Source: DASZXJ01 sp035545895
Lineage (GTDB): Bacteria; Planctomycetota; Phycisphaerae; Tepidisphaerales; Tepidisphaeraceae
Reading direction: 5' to 3'
Length of the DNA: 48,930 bases
NCBI GenBank assembly: GCA_035545895.1
Contig: DASZXJ010000128.1
Coordinates: 1 to 48,930 of the forward strand
The position numbers were made by a program, and so were the translations under genes. This document shows positions 23,739 to 30,507 of this stretch, one piece after another (within the stretch, counting starts at the first letter, position 1; every line of letters begins with the position of its first letter). The notes below the pieces were generated by a model. The model was not told where the DNA came from. It was given only the letters and a program-made list of their open reading frames with translations, and searched no databases.

Positions 23739-23855
23739 ATAACGTATTTGCCGTTGAGCGGCCGCGGCGGCGCACACGCCACTTTCGACCGCAAATGAAG
23801 TATAATCCGATCCGTCGGGATTAGCTCCAGGGGCGGGTTTTCTGTAGCGTTAGGC
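23737..23855 (-). repeat. attC site 6 (imperfect)
   Basis: The left core GCCTAAC (23849-23855) contains the stop codon of the upstream lipoprotein cassette. The right core GTTATAT (23737-23743) contains the start codon of the next. The inner arms pair poorly by eye, so it may be partly decayed or chimeric. Confidence 0.5.
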
Positions 23856-24440
23856 ACCCGGCATTACTTGCAGCACCTTAAATGATTGATCGAGTTGTAC
23901 GCCCGTGAAACCTCCGGGCACGAACTGTGGCTTACCATCCTTAAAGCCATTGACGTGCCAGATTATAACGAACCACCCTTTTTCCGATTGCGAAACATCG
24001 TAACGAAACACTTGGTCAAAATCCGGGTGCGGACGTTTGGGGTCAAGTACTGCCTCCGTTGCGACACGCATCGCTTTTTTTTCTTCTGCCGAATAGCGCG
24101 CGTCGTCGTAATGGTGCCGCTCATCTGTGCTCGATTGCGTGGTTTTAAATGACCGATCACTGGCCCCCGTACTCGGCATGATAACGACCTTAATTGGTCG
24201 GTTTGGGAAAATCTGCAACTCAGTAATGGAAGTGCCGCACGTGCCTTTCTTCTCGACCCGCTTTAGCACCATGTCAGCAGGCAGTTGGCTCGTATCCACT
24301 TCGATTGGTCCCCATGGCCCTGAATTGGTCCCGCGCAATTCGGTAAGTCTCATTTCGCGCGAGCCTGCCACGTCCCCGCAGCTACAACCGCTGAGGAATA
24401 TCAGGACCGTACATAATCCAATCCACTTCACCACTTGCAT
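23850..24440 (-). CDS. Cassette gene: lipoprotein of unknown function
   Basis: 196 residues from ATG 24440, with GGAGG at 7 nt; an in-frame ATG two codons upstream sits too close to that site. Signal peptide LCTVLIFLSGC with lipobox LSGC. The mature part has no recognised domain; conserved-looking stretches are WGPIEVDTSQLPADMVLKRV and FRYDVSQSEKGWFVIIWHVN. The stop TAA lies inside an attC core, as typical for integron cassettes. It is a likely periplasmic or outer-membrane lipoprotein. Confidence 0.75.
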   Translation of the reverse strand: MQVVKWIGLCTVLIFLSGCSCGDVAGSREMRLTELRGTNSGPWGPIEVDTSQLPADMVLKRVEKKGTCGTSITELQIFPNRPIKVVIMPSTGASDRSFKTTQSSTDERHHYDDARYSAEEKKAMRVATEAVLDPKRPHPDFDQVFRYDVSQSEKGWFVIIWHVNGFKDGKPQFVPGGFTGVQLDQSFKVLQVMPGA

Positions 24441-24459
24441 ACGCATTCCTCCATAAGCG

Positions 24460-24531
24460 ATCCAACGCAATACCGTTTAGTGCTATGGTCGTGCACCAGC
24501 GGCCTCGATTGTTGTGGCGGCCATTTAAGGC
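24460..24531 (-). repeat. attC site 5 (degenerate)
   Basis: The right core GTTGGAT (24460-24466) fits GTTRRRY. The left core appears as GCCTTAAA (24524-24531), one base off RYYYAAC. It lies between two lipoprotein cassettes where a site is expected. Confidence 0.45.
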
Positions 24532-24536
24532 GCGAT

Positions 24537-24926
24537 TTACGGAGGCCAAATCCGCTCGTAGGTCAGAATAATTGGCTCGCCGCCATTATCCCCCGGAAAC
24601 GTCATCGTCTTGTTCTTAATGGTAATATTCGCGATGACGACAGCCTTCCCCTCGTATGTGATCACGATCTTATTTCCGTCAAAGGTGTAGGTTGATCGTT
24701 GCACCAGAGCAAATGGCGTCGGACCGCTATTGCATTGGCCATCACTGCGAAACTCTATAAGGAAGGGAAAGGGAATGGACTGTTCGCCGGCCTTGATAAA
24801 CTTCCAAGTGCCGACAATGGTCGAATCCGTTGGTGGGACGCTAGACACCGGATGCCCCGCGCATCCTGCCAGTGCCATTGCCGGCAGAAGGTAGATGATC
24901 ACGGATTTGTACCATGCAGGAGGCAT
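24537..24926 (-). CDS. Cassette gene: small lipocalin-like lipoprotein
   Basis: 129 residues from ATG 24926, nine bases after the attC core GTTAGGG that also resembles a weak ribosome site. Signal IIYLLPAMALAGCAG with a lipobox. The mature domain begins STIVGTWKFIKAGEQSIPFP and continues in short beta strands (YTFDGNKIVITYEGKAVV), a pattern of lipocalin-like or META-like small beta proteins. Function unknown. The open frame extends upstream into the attC, but that part is unlikely to be translated. Confidence 0.7.
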   Translation of the reverse strand: MPPAWYKSVIIYLLPAMALAGCAGHPVSSVPPTDSTIVGTWKFIKAGEQSIPFPFLIEFRSDGQCNSGPTPFALVQRSTYTFDGNKIVITYEGKAVVIANITIKNKTMTFPGDNGGEPIILTYERIWPP

Positions 24927-24934
24927 GTTGATAG

Positions 24935-25036
24935 CCCTAACGTAATGCCAATTAGTGGCCAAGGCGACGCCGCGCCCGCTTTGTAACTCCAAGAATCATA
25001 CCCGCCGGGTCGGTCCATTGCATTGGCGGGTTATAT
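24935..25036 (-). repeat. attC site 4
   Basis: Cores ATATAAC (25030-25036) and GTTAGGG (24935-24941). The inner arms pair as GCCAAT/ATTGGC and TGG-A-CC/GG-CCA, with the extrahelical A expected of attC. The L'' arm AATGCAATGGACCG is shared with attC3. Confidence 0.75.
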
Positions 25037-25057
25037 GCTGGCCCAACCAGAAAAATA

Positions 25058-25414
25058 CTAGGGATATATGAATCGGAGCATTCCAATAAATAACCACGCC
25101 ATGTAAGCCCCCGAGGCAAATACCACAAGGCATCCGAGATAAAGCGACGCGCGGGCGACACGTCGGCGTAATATCGCGAGAAGCACGAAGTCTACGAAGA
25201 CCAACGCGAAAAACGTGTACATAACTGCGGTGGACCAGCCCGTGTAGGGGTTATTAAATGGGTCAGGCAGCGATAGCTGGTGATTCCGCAGCACCCGAAA
25301 CGTAACGTAGCTTGCAGGAACGAGCAGTGTCACGACGAGTACCAGTTGCGTCGCCACGCGACCCGTGGGAACTGCGGCGACACTGCGATAGTCGATGACT
25401 TTGTCGGAACTCAC
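25058..25414 (-). CDS. Cassette gene: small membrane protein
   Basis: 118 residues from GTG 25414, with GAGG just upstream; a GTG at 25420 is also possible. Three hydrophobic segments: VATQLVLVVTLLVPASYVTF, TAVMYTFFALVFVDFVLLAI and ASLYLGCLVVFASGAYMAW. No family recognised. The open frame runs on upstream through attC3 and an unrelated frame, which is not taken as coding. Confidence 0.65.
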   Translation of the reverse strand: MSSDKVIDYRSVAAVPTGRVATQLVLVVTLLVPASYVTFRVLRNHQLSLPDPFNNPYTGWSTAVMYTFFALVFVDFVLLAILRRRVARASLYLGCLVVFASGAYMAWLFIGMLRFIYP

Positions 25415-25432
25415 CAGCACCTCAGGCAAGTA

Positions 25433-25529
25433 ACCTAACGCCGATCGGTGGCTAAGCCGGCACCGCACCAGCTCTCGAATCGCAAGAACCTTACCCTTCA
25501 GCTCGGTCCATTGCATTAGCGGGTTATGT
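25433..25529 (-). repeat. attC site 3
   Basis: Cores ACATAAC (25523-25529) and GTTAGGT (25433-25439), the latter a perfect GTTRRRY. The left arm matches attC4, but the right arm pairs only through GCTAA/TTAGC, so it may be a hybrid or partly decayed site. Confidence 0.6.
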
Positions 25530-25808
25530 GGCAGCCGGAACGCCGACGAGCATGAATTTGAAGCGCGGTGCGAAGTCGTGCGCACAGTCCGCGCAAACCC
25601 AGTGATACTCGTCGTCAGTCGTGTAGCCCTCTCGCAGCACATCGGAAACGTCCTGACGATCCATGAACTTCGCCCAGCAGAACGAGCAGTAGTCGTGGTC
25701 CCAATTCGGTCGAGACTGATGCCACGAGCGCCAGAACAGTGTCGCATTGGACAGGTAGCGCTCTTGGCCCTGCAAACGCCAATCGTCATCGGTGACTTGT
25801 TGTGACAT
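25524..25808 (-). CDS. Cassette gene: small protein with two CxxC pairs
   Basis: 94 residues. The ATG is embedded in the attC2 core (GTTATGT) and the stop TAA lies in the attC3 core (ACATAAC), so the gene fills its cassette completely. CSFCWAKF and CADCAHDF form a likely zinc-binding pair. The spacing YHWVCADCAHDFAPRF resembles a small zinc-ribbon family of unknown role. There is no ribosome site because the start sits in the recombination core. Confidence 0.75.
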   Translation of the reverse strand: MSQQVTDDDWRLQGQERYLSNATLFWRSWHQSRPNWDHDYCSFCWAKFMDRQDVSDVLREGYTTDDEYHWVCADCAHDFAPRFKFMLVGVPAAT

Positions 25809-25905
25809 AACGGACCAGCATCTACCGGCCAACCGGGCAACGCGCCGCGTTGGAATCACAAGGGACCGTTCCGCTGGGCCGGGCCATTCCAGCGGCTGGT
25901 TAGCC
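25805..25905 (-). repeat. attC site 2
   Basis: Cores GGCTAAC (25899-25905) and GTTATGT (25805-25811). The inner arms contain GGCCCGGCCCAG and the matching CCGGTAGATGCTGG side, giving a folded ~100-bp site. It separates the 162-residue and 94-residue cassette genes. Confidence 0.7.
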
Positions 25906-25910
25906 CGCCG

Positions 25911-26399
25911 CTAGAGAGCATCACGATGATGCCAACCTTTTTCAATCTTAATCTTTAGCATCGTGTCGTTGACGATTTGCTGGATTGGAAAATTCTCTTG
26001 TCCGGGAAGCAATTTATTCTGTTTCCATTCTTGCTTCCCGTCCCAGAAATAGTAGGGCTGCGACCCGGGGCGAGCACCGGGCGAAGAGCGGCTACGAAAT
26101 GTCGGAAACGCCTTTGCGTGCTCGGGGATGTCAACCGAAGCCACAATGCTAACTAAATGGCGATTGCAGGCAGCGCCCAGTGGAAAAAACGTGATGAACT
26201 GCGGTTCGAGCTCGACGAGGATCGCGAAGTCTTCTGGTCTGGTTTTGAAAATGCCCGGCATCACTCGAAGGACGGCGCCCCACCGTGGCGGGTCGGTGTG
26301 CCGATGCGTGTAAAGGGCGTAGGCGAGACCCTTCGCAGTCTCGATTTCGATGACGTCACCGAATCGCGGTCTAGTTCGAGCTTGTGCTGCCTTAGGCAT
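25911..26399 (-). CDS. Cassette gene: Imm26-like hypothetical protein
   Basis: 162 residues, starting six bases after the attC1 core. The N-terminal part RPRFGDVIEIETAKGLAYAL followed by VLRVMPGIF and FFPLGAACN resembles the Imm26 immunity-protein pattern (a G-D-V-I opening, then short strands), but this is a weak likeness. The C-terminal half YYFWDGKQEWKQNKLLPGQE is not recognised. The stop TAG falls just before the attC2 core. No signal peptide. Confidence 0.65.
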   Translation of the reverse strand: MPKAAQARTRPRFGDVIEIETAKGLAYALYTHRHTDPPRWGAVLRVMPGIFKTRPEDFAILVELEPQFITFFPLGAACNRHLVSIVASVDIPEHAKAFPTFRSRSSPGARPGSQPYYFWDGKQEWKQNKLLPGQENFPIQQIVNDTMLKIKIEKGWHHRDAL

Positions 26400-26404
26400 A
26401 GGCG

Positions 26405-26504
26405 GGATAACGGATCAGCATTGAACGGCCGGCCGGGCGTTCGACCGCTCACAATTCAGAAGGACCGCTCCGCCCGGCCGGTCCGTTCCAGTGCGGGGTT
26501 ATCC
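26405..26504 (-). repeat. attC site 1
   Basis: Perfectly complementary cores GGATAAC (26498-26504) and GTTATCC (26405-26411). The arms pair through CCGGCCGGGCG/CGCCCGGCCGG. The stop of the first cassette gene is inside the left core. It is the best-formed site in the array. Confidence 0.85.
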
Positions 26505-26795
26505 CGCCGGCCGCATCTCTTCCAAGGAACATCCGCCCAGCCAGCGAACCACGGCATCCAAGGCGAGATCGAGAGACGGGTACGTGATCTCGCCCTGTAG
26601 CTCTTCCCGGATCGCCGGATCAACGATGACACCGGATTGTTCGTTTCCGTAAATCTCAGCGCCGCGGTCGGCCCGATCAACGACAAGAAACTGTCCCATG
26701 TCGGAGCCGACGATGCGCGCGCTGCTTACGTGCGGCTGAAGTCGACGCATCGCCGATTCCAACGTCGCGCGAATCTCTCGAACCGGGTCGTCCAT
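26499..26795 (-). CDS. Cassette gene 1 (attI-proximal): hypothetical protein
   Basis: 98 residues starting nine bases after the attI/cassette junction core. No domain recognised; features are MDDPVREIRATLESAMRRL, a strand region GSDMGQFLVVDRADRGAEIY and an acidic helical end DLALDAVVRWLGG. The stop TAA is in the attC1 core. As the first cassette it should be the most strongly expressed, from a promoter in or near intI. Confidence 0.7.
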   Translation of the reverse strand: MDDPVREIRATLESAMRRLQPHVSSARIVGSDMGQFLVVDRADRGAEIYGNEQSGVIVDPAIREELQGEITYPSLDLALDAVVRWLGGCSLEEMRPAG

Positions 26796-26803
26796 ATGAG
26801 GCG

Positions 26804-26949
26804 GGATAACTCTGATTAACCTGACCCGCAGCGCAACATAGCATTCCGGGGGTCAATGACCAATCCTCGCCTTCAGGGACAATAGGGTCAAGAAAATCTA
26901 CAGGTATTTACTTGACAGGCCGATCCGATGTTTGGTATTTGTTCGGACG
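26804..26949. other. attI recombination region and intI promoter region
   Basis: The first cassette joins at GTTATCC on the minus strand (26804-26810). Between this and intI lie a TTGACA (26912-26917) with TATTTG 18 bp downstream (plus strand, for intI, giving an almost leaderless start) and a TTGACC on the minus strand that could be the -35 of a cassette promoter. Exact attI limits cannot be set by eye. Confidence 0.55.
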
Positions 26950-27945
26950 ATGAAACTTCTCGATCAATTGGCATTGGTCGCCCGGAGACGGGGTTTGGCC
27001 AGGACTACGCAGGAGGCTTATGGCCATTGGGTGAGCGATTATTTGCGTTTTTCAGCACAGATACGTGGTGAATGGAGACGCCCCGAGGAACTGGGCACGG
27101 AAGATATCGAATTGTATCTGAATCATCTGGTCGGTGATCGTCATCTCGCGGCGTCCACCCAGAATCAGGCATTGTGCGCGCTGGTATTCCTTTACCAGCG
27201 CGTTCTTGAGAATGTTCTGCCGCAGGATCATCTGGGGAAGTTCGTTCTTTTGCGCAGCAAGCGGGCCAAGCGGGCTCCCACCGTGCTGAGTCAGGCGGAG
27301 GTCATGCGCGTGATCGAAGCAATCTCGCCCGAATGCATCTCTCGGCTAATGGTGGAGTTGCTGTACGGAACGGGCATGCGGGTCAGTGAATGCTGCACGC
27401 TGCGAGTCAGGGATGTCGATCTGGGCCGGGCGCAAATTATTGTCCGCGCCGGCAAGGGAGATAAGGATCGCGTCGTAATGCTTCCGGTAAGTTTACATCA
27501 GCGCATGATGGCACAGTTGACGGCAGTTGAAGCCCGCTGGAGACAGGATATCGCACGAGGCGGTGGCTATGCTCCCGTGCCTGAGCCTCTGGAGCACAAA
27601 CGGCCGCGCGCGGGAAAAGAGTTACCTTTTCAGTTTGTGTTTCCATCAATCCTGATGCGAAGGGATGAGAGTGGGCACGGCATGCGATGGCATACGCATG
27701 CTTCCTCGCTGGATCGGATGGTTTATGAAGCAGCGCAACGCGCGGGGATCGGTAAACGGGTAACCTGTCATTCTTTCCGTCACAGCTTTGCGACACATCT
27801 ATTGGAAGCCGGATACGATATCCGCCAAGTCCAGACATTATTGGGACACGCCAGCCTGAAGACGACGATGATTTACACGCACGTCATTAACAAGCCCGCG
27901 ATCGCTGTGCGAAGCCCGCTGGACCAACTGGCGATTGTGGGGTGA
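26950..27945 (+). CDS. intI: Integron integrase (tyrosine recombinase)
   Basis: 331 residues from ATG 26950 (MKLLDQLALVARRRGLAR), matching the IntI N-terminus; a TTG at 26932 is less likely. The SAM-like core-binding domain comes first, then the catalytic domain with Arg in LLYGTGMRVSE, GKGDKDR, H-x-x-R in CHSFRHSFATHLLEAG, His in LLGHAS and the Tyr nucleophile in TMIYTHV. The segment GGGYAPVPEPLEHKRPRAGK is the IntI-specific insertion that separates integron integrases from XerC/D. The end AVRSPLDQL is also IntI-like. It catalyses attI x attC recombination. The gene appears intact. Confidence 0.97.
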   Translation: MKLLDQLALVARRRGLARTTQEAYGHWVSDYLRFSAQIRGEWRRPEELGTEDIELYLNHLVGDRHLAASTQNQALCALVFLYQRVLENVLPQDHLGKFVLLRSKRAKRAPTVLSQAEVMRVIEAISPECISRLMVELLYGTGMRVSECCTLRVRDVDLGRAQIIVRAGKGDKDRVVMLPVSLHQRMMAQLTAVEARWRQDIARGGGYAPVPEPLEHKRPRAGKELPFQFVFPSILMRRDESGHGMRWHTHASSLDRMVYEAAQRAGIGKRVTCHSFRHSFATHLLEAGYDIRQVQTLLGHASLKTTMIYTHVINKPAIAVRSPLDQLAIVG

Positions 27946-27973
27946 GCAATGGTCGCGGCCCATCGCCTGAGGC

Positions 27974-28418
27974 TTTTCGACCCGAGCTGCAATCGTTTCA
28001 ACCATCGCCAGAGGGAGTTTGACACTCCAGAGGATCGTTCCTGTCTTCGCGAGATGCTTTTCAAGCTTTGTATAAATCATTGCGACCTTCCCGAAGAGTA
28101 GTTCGACTCTCGCGAGAATCACTGCAAACATCGCGAGGTTCTCTTCGATGCTCCGGGGGATCGTTCCCGATTTCAACGGTGTATTTCCCGGCGTTGCGGG
28201 AACCATTCTTCGCGTCCGGGGGATCAATGGAGCTGTGATGGGCTTCCTTTGCAGCATTCGGGCTTGCACTGCGGGCGGCTGGGAACTCCTTTTTGGCGTC
28301 AGGGAAACCCTTGCGACTCTCGCGGAATTCCTTTTGGCTCCGCGGGCATTCTTTCGCGCCGGCGCGGAGGTCCTTCCGGGTAGGACATATTCCCTTTAAC
28401 CTTTCGCGAATTGCCTTT
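27974..28418. repeat. Degenerate 21-bp tandem repeat array
   Basis: About 21 units of exactly 21 bp with loose consensus CTTTCGCG-N5-CGCGGG-N3-C. Clear consecutive units begin at 27995, 28016, 28037 and 28058. On the minus strand the period becomes a 7-residue pattern in two open frames (for example SRKGFPD, AKKEFPA, AARSASP), but stops, poor starts and low complexity make coding uncertain. It begins ~30 bp after intI. Confidence 0.8.
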
Positions 28419-28864
28419 CTCTCCTGAGTCGCTCGGCTGGGCCTTCGAGCCGGCGGCTCGGATAGCTCAGCCGACGGCTGAGCGCTCTGAGATTCTGGGG
28501 CGGAGCCAGCAGGCGGATAACTATCGCAATAGCCTACTGATTTCGCGGGCCGGATCGAGGTTTGCCGCAGGGGGCGCTCCCGCTTGCGAGGTTGGATCGG
28601 AGCTGGTTGACGCGGATGTCGGCTCAGCCACGCGAGCGCGGGGCTGGGTGGGCCGGGCCGCGGGCCTGGTGGGTTGGGCTGTGAGGCTAGATTTGTGTAT
28701 TGGACCGGCTGGTTAAGGAAAACCGCGTTTGTGGCCGATGAATGAGGGGGCGGGAAGGAAGAGGTCAAAAGTCAGAGATCAGATGTCAGACCCCGGAAGT
28801 CAGATAACAATTTCTGACCTGTGACTTCTGACCTCTGTCCTCTATACCACTGCCGGGAGCACGC
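28419..28864. other. Gene-poor GC-rich stretch with GTCAGA/TCTGAC inverted motifs
   Basis: No credible gene seen. A 235-residue minus frame spans it and the 21-bp array but is Pro/Arg/Ser-rich low complexity. At 28766-28845 several GTCAGA units face TCTGAC units, a simple-sequence inverted repeat. GGGAG at 28855 serves the next gene. Confidence 0.6.
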
Positions 28865-29800
28865 ATGAGTAAGAAAGCGATTCCCAACGGCGATGCGGAT
28901 TTTGTGACGATGGCGGAGAACTTCGCCCGCGCGATTGCGGCGGAGCCCCAGCGTTTTGAGGTTTCCAGCGAGGATTCAGAGCAGCTCACTGCATCGGTAA
29001 AACAATTCCGCGCAGCGCTTCAAGCCAGTCGATTTGGCCAGCGATCTCATGCGAGCATCGTAGCCAAGGACGAGGCGCGAAAAGTGGCCGTGGAGATTGT
29101 GCGTCGGCTGCGAAATGTGATTCGTCTGAACCCGCGAATCGATGCGGTGTCCAAAGTCGTGCTGGGGATGTCGCATGAAAAAGCCAAATCCAAGCCGCAG
29201 ATTTGCCCGGTCGAGCCGCCGCGATTGAAGTTCGTGCGAGCGCTGCACGAAAGCGGCGCGGTGCCGGTGCATGAGCTGGCGTTTTCCGCGAAGGACTATT
29301 CCGCCATGAAGCCTGCCGGCGCGGATCGGCTGGAGCTGTTCGTCGATCTGATTCCGCCGGATGAGAAAGTCCCATCGCATCCGGGCGAGAATTACGGATC
29401 GCGGCCCTGGTATTTGCGATCGTACAAGCGAAGCCCGATTCGCCTGGTCCCGCCGATGCCGCGTGTGCTGATGCGCGTCGTCTACTGGGCCCGCTGGGCG
29501 GACAACGACGGCAACGTCGGCCCGTTCAGTGCGACGGCAGCCGCATGGACCGAAGGCGGTTCCCACGCCCATCTGCCGGGCGGAATCGGAATCCAGTTTG
29601 AACAAATGAACGGCCCCAAGCCCGTGCGCGAGATCGAAGATGCCCGGCCAACCGGTCCGGAAGGACGATCGGAAACATATCGCGTGGCACTGCTTCAGGT
29701 GCAGATCGAATCGTTTGGCGTGCAAGCAAATGCAGCGCTGCCCGAACCACAGGAACAACAGCGGCGGCAATTGGAAGGGCCGAAGGGCGAGGCGGCGTGA
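28865..29800 (+). CDS. Conserved-looking hypothetical protein
   Basis: 311 residues with a good GGGAG site. The N-terminal half is helical (FVTMAENFARAIAAEPQRFE, EDSEQLTASVKQFRAALQAS, ARKVAVEIVRRLRNVIR). The C-terminal half has a fibronectin-III-like strand pattern (MPRVLMRVVYWARWADNDG then NVGPFSATAAAW). No signal peptide. The likeness is to planctomycete proteins of unknown role; no function can be given. The last 20 residues are Gln/Glu-rich. Confidence 0.75.
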   Translation: MSKKAIPNGDADFVTMAENFARAIAAEPQRFEVSSEDSEQLTASVKQFRAALQASRFGQRSHASIVAKDEARKVAVEIVRRLRNVIRLNPRIDAVSKVVLGMSHEKAKSKPQICPVEPPRLKFVRALHESGAVPVHELAFSAKDYSAMKPAGADRLELFVDLIPPDEKVPSHPGENYGSRPWYLRSYKRSPIRLVPPMPRVLMRVVYWARWADNDGNVGPFSATAAAWTEGGSHAHLPGGIGIQFEQMNGPKPVREIEDARPTGPEGRSETYRVALLQVQIESFGVQANAALPEPQEQQRRQLEGPKGEAA

Positions 29801-29823
29801 GGTGATTGGGCCAAAGCCAAATT

Positions 29824-30095
29824 GTCATTCCGAGGTAGCCCGAGGAATCTGGGTGGATATGCGGGAGAGAGGCCAGATGCTTCGCGGAGTACCGCTCTGC
29901 ATGACAAATATGCGTGATATGTCATTCCGAGGTAATCCGAGGAATCTGGGTGGGTATGCGGGGGACGCTAGATGCTTCGCGGGGTACCGCTCTGCATGAC
30001 AAATATGCGTGATCTGTCATTCCGAGGTAATCCGAGGAATCTGGCCGGGTATGCGGGAGACGCTAGATGCTTCGCAGCGTACCGCTCTGCATGAC
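29824..30095. repeat. Three tandem copies of a ~95-bp CATTCCGAGG...CATGAC repeat
   Basis: Units start GTCATTCCGAGG at 29824, 29921 and 30016 and end GCATGAC at 29905, 30000 and 30095, with 15-nt spacers. The ends are inverted (GTCAT/ATGAC). Short conserved blocks are GAGGAATCTGG, GATGCTTCGC and TACCGCTCTG. This motif type is widespread in bacterial intergenic DNA. Confidence 0.92.
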
Positions 30096-30128
30096 AGGCG
30101 GGCGGGTTTGCAGTAATTTCCGCTAAAT

Positions 30129-30416
30129 GTGAATCAGTATCACGTCTACATCATGACCAATCAGTCCCGCACGCTTTATGTGGGAGTCACCAGCGAATTG
30201 GAGCAACGGGTCGGTCAGCACAAGTCAAAACAAGTGCCGGGATTCACGTCGAAATACAACTGCACGCGGCTTGCGTGGTATGAGTCGTTTACGGACGTCA
30301 ACGAAGCAATTGCCTGCGAGAAACGACTCAAGGGCTGGAGCCGAGCGAAGAAGATTGCGTTGATTGAGGCGATGAATCCACAATGGGAGGATTTGGTGGC
30401 GGATTGGGACTTCTAA
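30129..30416 (+). CDS. GIY-YIG nuclease family protein
   Basis: 95 residues from GTG 30129. The GIY-YIG signature is split as YHVYIMTN and TLYVGVTSELEQRVGQHK; the catalytic Arg follows in EQRV, and the late Glu and KRLKGWSRAKKIALIEAMNP complete the UPF0213/YhbQ-like form. Such single-domain proteins are presumed DNA nucleases. It lies between copies of the ~95-bp repeat on both sides (see findings). No strong ribosome site is present. Confidence 0.92.
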   Translation: MNQYHVYIMTNQSRTLYVGVTSELEQRVGQHKSKQVPGFTSKYNCTRLAWYESFTDVNEAIACEKRLKGWSRAKKIALIEAMNPQWEDLVADWDF

Positions 30417-30423
30417 GCGAGCC

Positions 30424-30504
30424 GGCAAGATGCTTCGCGGAGTACCGCTCTGCATGACAAATGTGCGCGATCTGCCATTCCGAGGTATTCCGAGGAATCT
30501 GGCC
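30424..30504. repeat. Fourth copy of the ~95-bp repeat (rearranged)
   Basis: GATGCTTCGCGGAGTACCGC ending GCATGAC at 30458, then CATTCCGAGG to GAGGAATCTGG at 30502. The halves are in the order of a unit end plus a unit start, in phase with the array upstream of the GIY-YIG gene. Confidence 0.88.
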
Positions 30505-30507
30505 ACC

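Larger units (their letters stand above)
23435..27945. mobile_element. Chromosomal integron (intI, attI and about seven minus-strand cassettes)
   Basis: An IntI-type integrase on the plus strand is followed on its 5' side by an attI region and then a series of short minus-strand genes. Each gene ends in or near an attC-like site. This is the standard integron geometry, with cassettes reading away from the integrase. Four attC sites have clear paired ends; three more distal sites are degenerate. The far boundary near 23435 is the last recognisable attC half and may not be the true end. Confidence 0.88.

Noticed and set aside
25416..25840. Extension of the small membrane-protein ORF upstream through attC3
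   Set aside because: This portion overlaps the CxxC cassette gene in another frame and runs across a recombination site; the translation is unlike a protein domain.
28061..28768. 235-codon minus-strand ORF over the 21-bp repeats
   Set aside because: Proline/arginine/serine-rich low complexity created by the repeats; a second frame shows an equally periodic product and no ribosome site is seen.
29824..30504. CRISPR array
   Set aside because: Units are ~95 bp with near-identical whole sequence and constant 15-nt spacers, and no cas genes are present; this is an interspersed repeat, not CRISPR.
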